From Cytobacillus oceanisediminis (GTDB lineage: Bacteria; Bacillota; Bacilli; Bacillales; Cytobacillaceae), in NCBI RefSeq assembly GCF_022811925.1, contig NZ_CP065511.1, positions 1,171,501-1,235,500 on the forward strand: 64,000 nucleotides of DNA, read 5' to 3'. The translations under genes were made by a program, and so were the position numbers. The notes below the pieces were generated by a model, which saw nothing but the letters and a program-made list of their open reading frames with translations, ran no database searches and was not told the DNA's origin. Below are positions 25,948 through 33,447 of this stretch, in pieces (the stretch's first letter is position 1; each line of letters opens with the position of its first letter).

Positions 25948-27533
25948 GTATTCTTAAATCACTTTTAAAAATGCACAAAAAGAAAGAATATCCTGTTCAG
26001 CCTGAGCAAGCTGCAGACACTGGCCCAGATCTTAAAAGCATGAGTCTGGAACAGCTGAAAAAAAGAATAAATGCAGAGTTCGGAAGCACAGTTGATTTAA
26101 GCATGGATGAGCTGAAAACAGAGGGGAAAGATTCTTTGCTCATCTATCTTACAACTATGATTGATACAAAATTATTAAAGGAAACGATTCTTCAATCGCT
26201 CAGCGGGAAGGAGGATGGCATTGAATTAACAACGGAGGACGATCTGAAATCACTATGCAAGGAGAAATTCGGAGGGGCAGGCTACCAGCTGGTTGAGTCA
26301 TTCGATGAAATCATTACAGCGCTGCTTTATGGAAACATCATTATTATTTTTAAAGATATGGAAAAAGCGCTTTCCCTTTCCATGGCTTCCGGTGAAGACC
26401 GGTCCATTACAGAGCCAAGCACCCAGACCGTTATAAGGGGTCCAAAGGATGGGTTTGTAGAATCAATCTCAACAAATGTAAGCCTGCTGAGGAGAAGAAT
26501 TAAAAACAGAAAGCTTCGTTTTGAAAAATTCATTATTGGATCTGAGACCCATACTTCCGTGTACATCGGATATATGGAGGGCATCTCAAATAAAAAGATC
26601 GTCCAGGAAGTCCGCAAAAGGCTTTGGCAGATAAAGGTGAACGCTATCTTTGAATCTGGAAATATTGAAGAGCTGATTGCTGACAAATCCGCCACACCTT
26701 TTCCGCTGGCGCTGAATACAGAAAGGCCTGACGCAGTAGCATCCAATTTGCTTGAAGGGAAAATTGCCATCCTTGTTGACGGGACTCCTTTTGTGCTGGT
26801 GGTTCCGGCTGTTCTGGTTGATTTCTTTTCCATTGCAGAAGATTATTATCAAAACTTCATGATGGGAAGCTTTTTAAGAATGATCAGGTATTTATCATTT
26901 ATGATTGCCTTGATTATGCCATCCTTATATGTCGGTATTTTAACCTTTCATCATGAGCTTCTTCCGACACCGCTGCTTCTCGGCATCATTGCACAGCGGG
27001 AAGGAGTGCCGTTTCCGGCAGTCATTGAAGTGTTATTGATGGAAGTTACCTTTGAGATTCTCCGTGAGGCCGGTGTTCGGATGCCAAGGGCTGTCGGGCA
27101 GACTGTATCAATTGTAGGCGCTCTCGTCATTGGACAGGCTGCAGCTGAAGCAGGGATTATATCGAATATAATGGTCATCATTGTCGCCATTACAGCCATA
27201 GCCAATTTTGTATCACCCACTTATAGTTTTGCTGCAGCAGCAAGGCTGTTAAGATTCCTGCTGATCATTGTGTCAGCCTTTCTGGGCTTATACGGCGTCC
27301 TGATTATTCTTGTTTTTATTGTGGCTCATTTGAGCTCTCTCAGATCCTTTGGCGTTCCGTATCTTTCACCGGTTGCTCCGTTTATCATCGAACAGCAGAA
27401 AGATGTCTTTTTCCGATTCCCGATTTGGAGCATGAGGAAGCGGCCAGCTTATCTAAAAACACAGAATCCTGAAAAGTTTACAAAGACAGGGTCGCCTTCT
27501 CCTCCTCCAATGGAAGGAGAGCAGTCCAATTGA
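25944..27533 (+). CDS. spore germination protein subunit A (GerAA/GerKA family)
   Basis: 529 residues starting at a TTG that overlaps the previous stop by four bases, preceded by AAGGGGATG. The N-terminal soluble half includes the SEDRSITEPSTQTVIRGPKDGF-type segment; key residues are E-P-x-T-E/Q-xx-xRGPxxGF, at about residues 153-171. It is followed by a linker and five to six C-terminal helices. The A subunit forms the membrane core of the receptor together with B. The Pro/Ser-rich C-terminus (TGSPSPPPMEGEQ) is variable among paralogues. Confidence 0.9.
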   Translation: MSILKSLLKMHKKKEYPVQPEQAADTGPDLKSMSLEQLKKRINAEFGSTVDLSMDELKTEGKDSLLIYLTTMIDTKLLKETILQSLSGKEDGIELTTEDDLKSLCKEKFGGAGYQLVESFDEIITALLYGNIIIIFKDMEKALSLSMASGEDRSITEPSTQTVIRGPKDGFVESISTNVSLLRRRIKNRKLRFEKFIIGSETHTSVYIGYMEGISNKKIVQEVRKRLWQIKVNAIFESGNIEELIADKSATPFPLALNTERPDAVASNLLEGKIAILVDGTPFVLVVPAVLVDFFSIAEDYYQNFMMGSFLRMIRYLSFMIALIMPSLYVGILTFHHELLPTPLLLGIIAQREGVPFPAVIEVLLMEVTFEILREAGVRMPRAVGQTVSIVGALVIGQAAAEAGIISNIMVIIVAITAIANFVSPTYSFAAAARLLRFLLIIVSAFLGLYGVLIILVFIVAHLSSLRSFGVPYLSPVAPFIIEQQKDVFFRFPIWSMRKRPAYLKTQNPEKFTKTGSPSPPPMEGEQSN

Positions 27534-28723
27534 GAAAATATGGTGTGATGTTCGCCGTTTTTTTGACGGCTATACTGCTCTCTGGATGCTGGGATCAGAG
27601 AGAGCTGGGTGAAATAACGGTTGTGACAGGAATGGCTGTGGATAAGGGCGAGGATGATAAGTATACCCTGACTGTAGAAGGCATTAATGCAACAGAGTTG
27701 AATAACCGCACCGCCAGCGGTTATGCTCCATCGATTGTTTATTCTGCTGAAGGAAACTCTTTGGCTGAGCTGACCTATAGAGTGAATGAAGGAATGTCCA
27801 GGCATTTGATCTATTCCCACATGCGCACTCTGATAATCGGAGAGGAACTTGCTAAAGAAGGGATTATTGACTTTATTGATTTTCTGGAAAGAAACAGGGA
27901 AATCCGGGATGATTTTAATATATTGATTGCAAGAGGGGGAAAGGGATCTGATGTATTAAGAGTGACGTATCAATTCCAGAAATCAACCTCTTTAAAATTG
28001 CACACTCAGCTGGACACCATGATGAAGGATTGGGGCGGAGATCCAGGGGTGAGGATGAATGATGTCATTACAGCCTGGACAGCTCCGGGCCGTCAGCCTG
28101 TAATGGCCGCTGTCCGGATTAAGGGTGACCCGGAAGCAGGAGCCAGTGCGGAAAATATGATGAAGGTCACCCCGGATGCACTAGTGGTCCTGGACTCTTT
28201 GGCTATATTCAAGGGTGATAAACTGGAAGGATTTCTGACACTGGAGGATTCAAGAAATTACTTATGGATTCAGGATAAAATCGTTAAAACCTCTATTACG
28301 ATAGAATGCAGTGAAAATCAGTATATGGGATTACGAGTATATGATACAAGTACAAGGATTAAAGGGAAACTCGAAAATGGAAAAGCAAAAATTAATGTAA
28401 AAATCAGAGCAGAGGCATATATTGACGGGACTCATTGCAACGATCAGTTTGATAAAGCAAAGACATACGAGGAAAGTGGGAAGACTGCTCAGAAACAGAT
28501 TAATGAAATGGTCACAGAAACGATTGAGAAGGTCCAGCAGGAATATGGAACCGATATTTTCGGTTTTGGTGAAGTTGTGCTGAGACAGGATTATCAGGAT
28601 TTCAAAAAAGTCCAGAAAAACTGGGATGAAAAATTTGCTGATGCTGATATAAATGTAGACACAACTTTAATCATTCGGCGAACAGGCATCAGGACTAAAA
28701 GCTTTCTGAAGGAAGTAAAGTAG
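27530..28723 (+). CDS. spore germination lipoprotein subunit C (GerAC/GerKC family)
   Basis: 397 residues from a TTG overlapping the A-subunit stop, with GGAAGGAG upstream. The signal MRKYGVMFAVFLTAILLSGCWDQRELGE contains the lipobox LSGC, and C-W-D-x-R-E is the hallmark of GerAC proteins; Cys19 is lipidated and anchors the protein on the outer face of the inner spore membrane. The C-terminal domain (FGEVVLRQDYQDFKKVQKNW) is also typical. It completes a receptor operon in the order D-B-A-C, in contrast to the A-B-C order of gerA. Confidence 0.92.
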   Translation: MRKYGVMFAVFLTAILLSGCWDQRELGEITVVTGMAVDKGEDDKYTLTVEGINATELNNRTASGYAPSIVYSAEGNSLAELTYRVNEGMSRHLIYSHMRTLIIGEELAKEGIIDFIDFLERNREIRDDFNILIARGGKGSDVLRVTYQFQKSTSLKLHTQLDTMMKDWGGDPGVRMNDVITAWTAPGRQPVMAAVRIKGDPEAGASAENMMKVTPDALVVLDSLAIFKGDKLEGFLTLEDSRNYLWIQDKIVKTSITIECSENQYMGLRVYDTSTRIKGKLENGKAKINVKIRAEAYIDGTHCNDQFDKAKTYEESGKTAQKQINEMVTETIEKVQQEYGTDIFGFGEVVLRQDYQDFKKVQKNWDEKFADADINVDTTLIIRRTGIRTKSFLKEVK

Positions 28724-28738
28724 AGATCCTTTCCTTCA

Positions 28739-28767
28739 TTGACGCATAAAAGCTGTATTGATATAAT
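28739..28767 (+). promoter_or_regulatory. sigma-A promoter of the PLP sulfur-enzyme gene
   Basis: TTGACG, 17 bp, TATAAT. The transcript would start near 28774 and have a leader of about 73 bases containing a hairpin. Confidence 0.75.
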
Positions 28768-28796
28768 TTTTCTATAATTCAGCTAATTTCGCATTA

Positions 28797-28830
28797 AAGG
28801 TCTGGGCGTTGTCCAGCCCTTATTTCTTTT
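28797..28830 (+). promoter_or_regulatory. terminator-like hairpin in the leader of the PLP enzyme gene
   Basis: AAGGTCTGG and CCAGCCCTT form a 9-position stem with one mismatch, followed by a T-rich run that ends at the ribosome site AAAGGGG. The 3' arm CCCTT can alternatively pair with AAGGGG of the ribosome site, so two exclusive structures are possible. It may also end upstream ger transcripts. Confidence 0.5.
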
Positions 28831-28846
28831 AAAGGGGAAAGGCCAA

Positions 28847-29983
28847 ATGAATTTTGAAACTTCTGTTCTGCACAAGAAAAATAAGAGCAATCGCAAGATT
28901 AAAAGTAAAGTAACACCGATCTATCAAACTTCCGCCTTCGCATTCAATGATCTGGAAGAGTTGGAGGGATTTTATCAGGGAAACGGCAATTATCTCTATT
29001 CCCGGGTCGGAAATCCGAATACGGATGAGCTTGGGGACTTAATTGCAAGCCTGGAAGGAGCACCAGCCGGGACGGCTGCCTCATCCGGTTTATCCGCTAT
29101 TCTGGCGGGAGTGCTTGCTGTGGTCAAAAGCGGCGACCATATTGTGGCAGCGGATGACCTGTACGGCGGCAGCTTCCATTTAATCAAGGAAGAGCTGTCA
29201 CAGCTCGGTATAGAAGTAACCGTTGTTCCTTTTTCAGATGCTGTGCAGGTGGAGGGAGCCATACAGGAGAATACAAAACTTCTTTATTCTGAATCCATCA
29301 CAAATCCATTATTGCGGGTGGAGAACCTTGAAGAAGTCGTCCGCCTCGCGAAGAAGCATAATCTCGTTACCCTGATCGATAATACATTTGCCACTCCCTA
29401 TCATTGCCAGCCTTATTTGAAAGGCATTGATTTAGTCGTCCACAGTGCAACCAAATACTTAGGCGGGCATAGCGATATTACAGCAGGTGTCCTGGCTGGA
29501 AATGAAGAACTGGTCGGAAAAGCACGCGGAAAAATTGTAAACCTCGGGGCTAATTTAAGTCCGTTTGAGGCCTGGCTGACATGCAGGGGCGCGAAAACTC
29601 TGGCTCTCAGAATGAAGCAGCAGTCCGCAAATGCCAGAAGAGTGGCAAGGGCATTAGAGCAAAATCAAGAAATAAAAAATGTCTATTATCCTTTTCAGCA
29701 CGGTGAAGAAGGGTTCGGCGCCATTGTTACGATTGAATTGGCTGACAATGCTGATGTGAATGAGTTTTTTAGAGAGCTGGGGTGGATTAAAATTGTGCCG
29801 ACACTTGCGGGTGTTGAAACGTCCGTATCCCATCCGCTGACAACATCTCACCGGGCACTGCCTCCAGAAGTATGCAATGAACTCGGCATTACCAAGCAGG
29901 TGGTGCGGATATCCATCGGAATTGAACATGCGGATGATATCATGGCACAGCTGAATGAGGCAATTATTCGGAGTCTGGGATGA
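28847..29983 (+). CDS. PLP-dependent cystathionine gamma-synthase/lyase family enzyme
   Basis: 378 residues of the Cys/Met metabolism PLP family. Seen: the phosphate-binding Tyr-Arg in YLYSRVGNPN, the DDLYGG stretch, LIDNTFATPY with the cofactor Asp, and the Schiff-base Lys in HSATKYLGGHSD. The family interconverts cystathionine, homocysteine and cysteine or degrades methionine; MetI, MccB and methionine gamma-lyase types cannot be told apart by eye. The lysine-rich N-terminus (LHKKNKSNRKIKSK) is unusual, since most relatives begin with a T.xIH/hxG motif. It has its own promoter and a hairpin leader too short for an S-box riboswitch. Confidence 0.85.
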   Translation: MNFETSVLHKKNKSNRKIKSKVTPIYQTSAFAFNDLEELEGFYQGNGNYLYSRVGNPNTDELGDLIASLEGAPAGTAASSGLSAILAGVLAVVKSGDHIVAADDLYGGSFHLIKEELSQLGIEVTVVPFSDAVQVEGAIQENTKLLYSESITNPLLRVENLEEVVRLAKKHNLVTLIDNTFATPYHCQPYLKGIDLVVHSATKYLGGHSDITAGVLAGNEELVGKARGKIVNLGANLSPFEAWLTCRGAKTLALRMKQQSANARRVARALEQNQEIKNVYYPFQHGEEGFGAIVTIELADNADVNEFFRELGWIKIVPTLAGVETSVSHPLTTSHRALPPEVCNELGITKQVVRISIGIEHADDIMAQLNEAIIRSLG

Positions 29984-30022
29984 ATTCTGTCAAATCCGTG
30001 TAATTTTCAGGAATGAAGTGAT

Positions 30023-30062
30023 TCCTTCCATTAAATACTAAGGTAACAGTATTTAGGAAGGA
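30023..30062 (+). promoter_or_regulatory. long inverted repeat covering the ribosome site of the Fpg-like gene
   Basis: TCCTTCC (30023-30029) pairs with GGAAGGA (30056-30062) and TAAATACT (30032-30039) with AGTATTTA (30048-30055), leaving a two-base bulge and the loop AAGGTAAC. If transcribed it hides the Shine-Dalgarno sequence; if upstream of the start site it could be an operator. Confidence 0.55.
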
Positions 30063-30071
30063 GCTGACACC

Positions 30072-30881
30072 ATGCCTGAACTTCCGGAAATGGAAACCTA
30101 CAGAAGGCTGTTAACGGAGCAGCTGGCCCGTAAAGTCATTACTGATGTAGAAGTAAATCGGGAAAAGTCCATCAACGTGCAGCCTGCCCAATTCAAAAGT
30201 CAGCTGATAAATGCGCAAATAACCGAAATCACCCGAAGGGCTAAACATCTTATTTTTAAGCTGAGTTCCGGTAAAAATCTGTTGCTGCATCTGATGCTTG
30301 GCGGCTGGATGTATATTGGCAATGAAGCGGACAATCCTGACCGCACCAAACAGGTCATTATTTCTTTTGGGGATAAAAAGCTTTACTTTATTGGACTTAG
30401 ACTTGGCTATCTCCACTTGCTGACAGACACAGAGGTGGAAAATGAGCTTTCAGATCTGGGACCGGAGCCTCTGGATCAAACGTTGGGATTTCCGGCCTTC
30501 CGCGAACTGATCGGAAGCAGAAGAGGAATGCTGAAAACGACATTCATCAATCAGCAGTTTCTTTCGGGAATCGGCAACTGCTACAGTGATGAAATCTGTT
30601 TTGAGGCTGGGCTGCTGCCTATGAGAAAAGCAGATGAATTGGATGAGGAAGAATTAAAAATCCTGTATCAGTCTATGAAGGGCGTATTAACCCGGGCCAT
30701 TCAGTATGGGGGCTATATGGAAGAGCCTTTGTTTAAAGCAGATGCTAAAACCGGGGGTTATAATGAGCAGTGCAGAGTGTATGATCGAGAAGGAGAGCCA
30801 TGCCTCCGCTGCAGCAGCCCTATAGTGAAAGAAGAAATATCTTCTCGGAAAACGTTTTACTGCGCAAATTGCCAAAACTAA
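30072..30881 (+). CDS. Fpg/Nei-family DNA glycosylase (MutM-like)
   Basis: 269 residues. It starts MPELPEMETYRR, giving the catalytic Pro2 and Glu3 of this family. Lys58 lies in the conserved RRAKHLIF. The H2TH region includes FLSGIGNCYSDEICFEAGL. A C-terminal zinc finger has Cys244, Cys247, Cys264 and Cys267. Fpg-type enzymes remove oxidised purines such as 8-oxoguanine and nick the strand. In the finger the sequence is SSRKTFYC where canonical Fpg has R-T, so the DNA-contacting Arg is retained one position earlier. It is not beside polA or coaE, where the main mutM usually sits, so this may be a paralogue. Confidence 0.87.
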   Translation: MPELPEMETYRRLLTEQLARKVITDVEVNREKSINVQPAQFKSQLINAQITEITRRAKHLIFKLSSGKNLLLHLMLGGWMYIGNEADNPDRTKQVIISFGDKKLYFIGLRLGYLHLLTDTEVENELSDLGPEPLDQTLGFPAFRELIGSRRGMLKTTFINQQFLSGIGNCYSDEICFEAGLLPMRKADELDEEELKILYQSMKGVLTRAIQYGGYMEEPLFKADAKTGGYNEQCRVYDREGEPCLRCSSPIVKEEISSRKTFYCANCQN

Positions 30882-30882
30882 G

Positions 30883-30914
30883 AAAGAGGCTGCCTTTACT
30901 TGCAGCCTCTTTTC
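30883..30914. terminator. bidirectional terminator after the Fpg-like gene
   Basis: AAAGAGGCTGC / GCAGCCTCTTT perfect 11-bp stem with A and T tracts; it also sits two bases beyond the stop of the convergent 47-residue gene. Confidence 0.85.
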
Positions 30915-30915
30915 T

Positions 30916-31059
30916 CTACTCTTCCGGATCAGTCTGAATCCTATCAACTGTCGTGGAATCACGGGAATCCATTGCACCCTTTAGAAAATGGACAAGCATA
31001 AATCCGGCCAGTCCCAATGAAACCATAAAACCGATTGTAATTGCCCACATTAAAGCCAT
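30916..31059 (-). CDS. small single-helix membrane protein, 47 residues
   Basis: Begins MALMWAITIGFMVSLGLAGF, a single hydrophobic helix of about 24 residues, followed by a charged tail ending in DRIQTDPEE. GGGAGG is positioned before the ATG at 31059 and a terminator follows the stop, so the gene has both expected boundaries. The family is not recognised; Bacillus genomes contain several such short membrane proteins of unknown role. Confidence 0.65.
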   Translation of the reverse strand: MALMWAITIGFMVSLGLAGFMLVHFLKGAMDSRDSTTVDRIQTDPEE

Positions 31060-31115
31060 TCCTTAACCTCCCTATTTTCATAAGATAGAAAGTATAAAAT
31101 CTTGAACGTCGATAA

Positions 31116-31239
31116 CTGTCTAGCTCCAGCGCCTACCCCCTCGAGGTCACAAGCCAATCCTCCCAAAAAGGCAAAGAACGCCTTTCCGGGAGGCTCGTCT
31201 TGTGCTTGTCGGGGGTGGGCAAGGCGCTTCCGCTTTTCT
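31116..31239. repeat. self-complementary dispersed repeat, short form (124 bp)
   Basis: Starts CTGTCTAGCTCCAGCGCCT and ends AAGGCGCTTCCGCTTTTCT. The outer arms pair (AGCGCCT/AGGCGCT, then ACCCCC/GGGGGT, then CACAAGC/GCTTGT), and an inner hairpin has CCTCCC/GGGAGG and AAAGGC/GCCTTT. A longer version occurs at 37506-37883 with the same ends. Repeats with these termini are scattered in intergenic DNA of Bacillaceae; I see no coding frame. Confidence 0.82.
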
Positions 31240-31398
31240 GAACCAAGAGCGTTTCCTTACTAAAAGGTATATGCCTGAAATCATCAATCTTTCCCTTTCG
31301 ATTATTAAAAAAGGAAGGGAACAGGGTGCTGCATATCGAAGTAAAGAAGATGGCATAAAGTGTTTTACAGCCAAAAGCGCTAAAGGAGGAGATCTCTT

Positions 31399-31878
31399 TT
31401 GGATTTCAAAACGGCCGATTTATGTGATGACCACAGCAAAGATCTGCTTATTTGCCAGCAGGAGTTTAAATTTTATGGGCAAAAAAGAAAGTTTTCCGGT
31501 CCCATTTCAACGGTTAGAGTGTTTGAAGATAACGTTCTGGTAAAAGAGGCACTGGAGTCCATTCCAGAGGGAAGTGTACTGGTGGTGGATGGCGGCGGAT
31601 CAAAAAGATGCGCCTTAATGGGTGACCGGCTTGGTGAAATTGCCCAATCAAGAAAGCTTGCCGGTGTGATCATTTATGGGTGCGTTCGGGATACAGTGGA
31701 GCTTGGAAGCCTTGATTCAGGCATCTTGGCACTTGGCAGCAATCCTTTAAAAAGCCGAAAAGAAGGAAAAGGGGATCGAAACATCCCAGTTACGTTCGGC
31801 GGGATTGACTGGAAGCCGGGAGAATATGTATATGCAGATGAAGATGGCGTGATTGTCTCTTCGAAAGCTCTTATCTAA
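31399..31878 (+). CDS. RraA-family protein
   Basis: 159 residues from a TTG preceded by AAAGGAGGAG at nine bases. Seen: [18 protein letters not shown] (glycine-rich phosphate or oxalate-binding loop), the central [14 protein letters not shown] and the conserved [15 protein letters not shown]. RraA proteins include the inhibitor of RNase E in E. coli and 4-hydroxy-4-methyl-2-oxoglutarate/oxaloacetate aldolases. Bacillus lacks RNase E, so an aldolase or decarboxylase role is more likely; the G.vRD motif that carries the catalytic Arg and Asp is present. Terminator follows at 31882. Confidence 0.85.
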   Translation: MDFKTADLCDDHSKDLLICQQEFKFYGQKRKFSGPISTVRVFEDNVLVKEALESIPEGSVLVVDGGGSKRCALMGDRLGEIAQSRKLAGVIIYGCVRDTVELGSLDSGILALGSNPLKSRKEGKGDRNIPVTFGGIDWKPGEYVYADEDGVIVSSKALI

Positions 31879-31881
31879 AGC

Positions 31882-31915
31882 AGAACACCCGCTGATAAGC
31901 GGGTGTTCTCTTTTT
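31882..31915 (+). terminator. terminator of the RraA-like gene
   Basis: AGAACACCCGCT / AGCGGGTGTTCT perfect 12-bp stem, GATA loop, T5. Confidence 0.9.
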
Positions 31916-31968
31916 ATAGCACTTTCCTGCTTAACACAGAATACCGTATTTAAAAGGGGGTGCACCAT

Positions 31969-32226
31969 ATGTTTATAATCTTTATATTATTTTGGGCAGT
32001 CGGCATTTATTTTTTGTTCCGCAGCAGGAATGAGGAAGAAAAGCTTTTGATCCTGAAACTGATTGGTTATTATCTATTAGGAACATTTACATTTAGCTTT
32101 AATGGCATTGTTTTGCCAGTTGGTTTTGTAATCAGTTTATTCCTAAAGCCCCGGCAGAACAGAAGCGTGAAGCGCAGCTCTGCGATCTTCGGGCTGGTAA
32201 TAATGGTCATCGGCCTTTTTTTATAG
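31969..32226 (+). CDS. small membrane protein, 85 residues
   Basis: Begins MFIIFILFWAVGIYFLF and has three hydrophobic segments (about 1-17, 26-52 and 66-85) separated by short charged stretches (RSRNEEEK, KPRQNRSVKR). AAAAGGGGGTG lies six bases before the ATG at 31969; the in-frame GTG at 31960 is within that site. No family recognised. It lies between the RraA terminator and the convergent VanW gene and so is probably transcribed alone. Confidence 0.65.
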   Translation: MFIIFILFWAVGIYFLFRSRNEEEKLLILKLIGYYLLGTFTFSFNGIVLPVGFVISLFLKPRQNRSVKRSSAIFGLVIMVIGLFL

Positions 32227-32282
32227 ATTACATTAAATTAGTCAGATTTGGATGCCTGCCTGAATGCATGCTAACAAAGCTA

Positions 32283-33218
32283 TCAATCCTCTAAAATCGC
32301 TTCCTTTTCAATGCTGATTTCTTCCGGCAGCATTGTTGACGCTTTAGGGACCTGGCGGGGCTCATAATCAATTTCATCAGAGGAATATACTCTGATTACC
32401 ACTTGGCCATGCATAGCTTTTGCCCGTATGAGCAGGGGAGAGCTGTAACGGTTCTTAAAGGTGAAATCCGGGCCATACCAGCTTACAGTTGCATCTCGGC
32501 CAGGCGGTACATAGGGAACCTTTTTGCTGTGGGAATAACGCTCGATCACTTTGACGCCTGCCCGGTCAACTGCATTGAATAGAGTGGAGGATACCTGACA
32601 GATCCCGCCCCCGATATCTTCTGACAGTTCCCCTCTAACGATAACCGGAGCACGCTTATAGCCTTTCCCTGCCGTTCTTTTGCCGACAGCACGGTTAAAA
32701 GAAAATACTTCATTCGGAAAAACAACATAATTATCAAGGGATTCTGCTGCAAGCTGGATATTATGGGAGCGTGATGTGTTATTCGGATTAAAATACGTAA
32801 CATACTGGCCGATCATTTTAACCCGGATATGGGAGATAAGATCCCGATCCACTCTCGGGTAAACGGGGAGTGTTGGGATCTCAATTTTAGCTGGCCTGTT
32901 ACTGTAAAAATATGTATAAAAAACATCTGTGAATGCTTTGCGGTGCAGTATTCTTCCAGGCTTCTCAGCAACGACACGCCCGCTTTCGCCTATGTACGCG
33001 TTCTTAGGCGGAATATACGTCTGGCGATCTAATTTTTCCAGGAGCTGAATAAACCGTTCACCGTCCAATAGCGGAAGCCCGGGAAACGGCATTTGATATT
33101 CTGTCCTGTTGACACTTGCAATGGATCTGCCGTCATGTTCAATGGATAAGTCATCAGGAAGACTGGCAGTTTGAGTTTGTGTTAATAGCATGATCCCCAA
33201 TACCCATGAGAATTTCAT
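32283..33218 (-). CDS. VanW-family protein
   Basis: 311 residues with a short N-terminal hydrophobic signal (MKFSWVLGIMLLTQTQTA) and a clear VanW domain in the C-terminal half: FNPNNTSRSHNIQLAAESL, FSFNRAVGKRTAGKGYK and DIGGGICQVSSTLFNAV. VanW domains occur beside vancomycin-resistance genes and in many Firmicutes surface proteins, with unknown biochemical function. B. subtilis YoaR has the same layout. GGAGGTG precedes the ATG by ten bases. Probably exported or surface-attached. Confidence 0.85.
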   Translation of the reverse strand: MKFSWVLGIMLLTQTQTASLPDDLSIEHDGRSIASVNRTEYQMPFPGLPLLDGERFIQLLEKLDRQTYIPPKNAYIGESGRVVAEKPGRILHRKAFTDVFYTYFYSNRPAKIEIPTLPVYPRVDRDLISHIRVKMIGQYVTYFNPNNTSRSHNIQLAAESLDNYVVFPNEVFSFNRAVGKRTAGKGYKRAPVIVRGELSEDIGGGICQVSSTLFNAVDRAGVKVIERYSHSKKVPYVPPGRDATVSWYGPDFTFKNRYSSPLLIRAKAMHGQVVIRVYSSDEIDYEPRQVPKASTMLPEEISIEKEAILED

Positions 33219-33392
33219 ATCGCTGATGCACCTCCGACCTTAGTATGGGCAGGAGAGAATTGTTTCATGTGCCGAAAAAATGATTGATTATAGGCATCTC
33301 TTTGAACAGCTGCCATGAAGCCATGTCATCATGCCCGGGACTGCTGCAACATTCTCTGTCCGTTAGAAAGCCCTTAGCACACTCTCTCGGAA

Positions 33393-33399
33393 TGTCGAA
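33393..33399 (+). promoter_or_regulatory. Spo0A-box heptamer upstream of the hopene cyclase gene
   Basis: TGTCGAA, about 35 bp upstream of the region where a -10 (TATAGT, 33420-33425) could place the start site. Chance expectation for a 7-mer in the window is several occurrences, so this is weak. Confidence 0.25.
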
Positions 33400-33447
33400 T
33401 TCTTTAATTGATTAAGGAATATAGTGTAATAAAACTTTAGTGAGGGA

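Noticed and set aside
28774..28846. SAM (S-box) or T-box riboswitch before the sulfur-enzyme gene
   Set aside because: The leader is only about 73 bases and has neither the multi-helix S-box core nor a T-box sequence.
31202..31543. 113-codon open frame overlapping the RraA-like gene
   Set aside because: It starts within the dispersed repeat and overlaps rraA in another frame; the ribosome site at 31383 serves rraA. A shorter version from MPEIINLSLS has no ribosome site.
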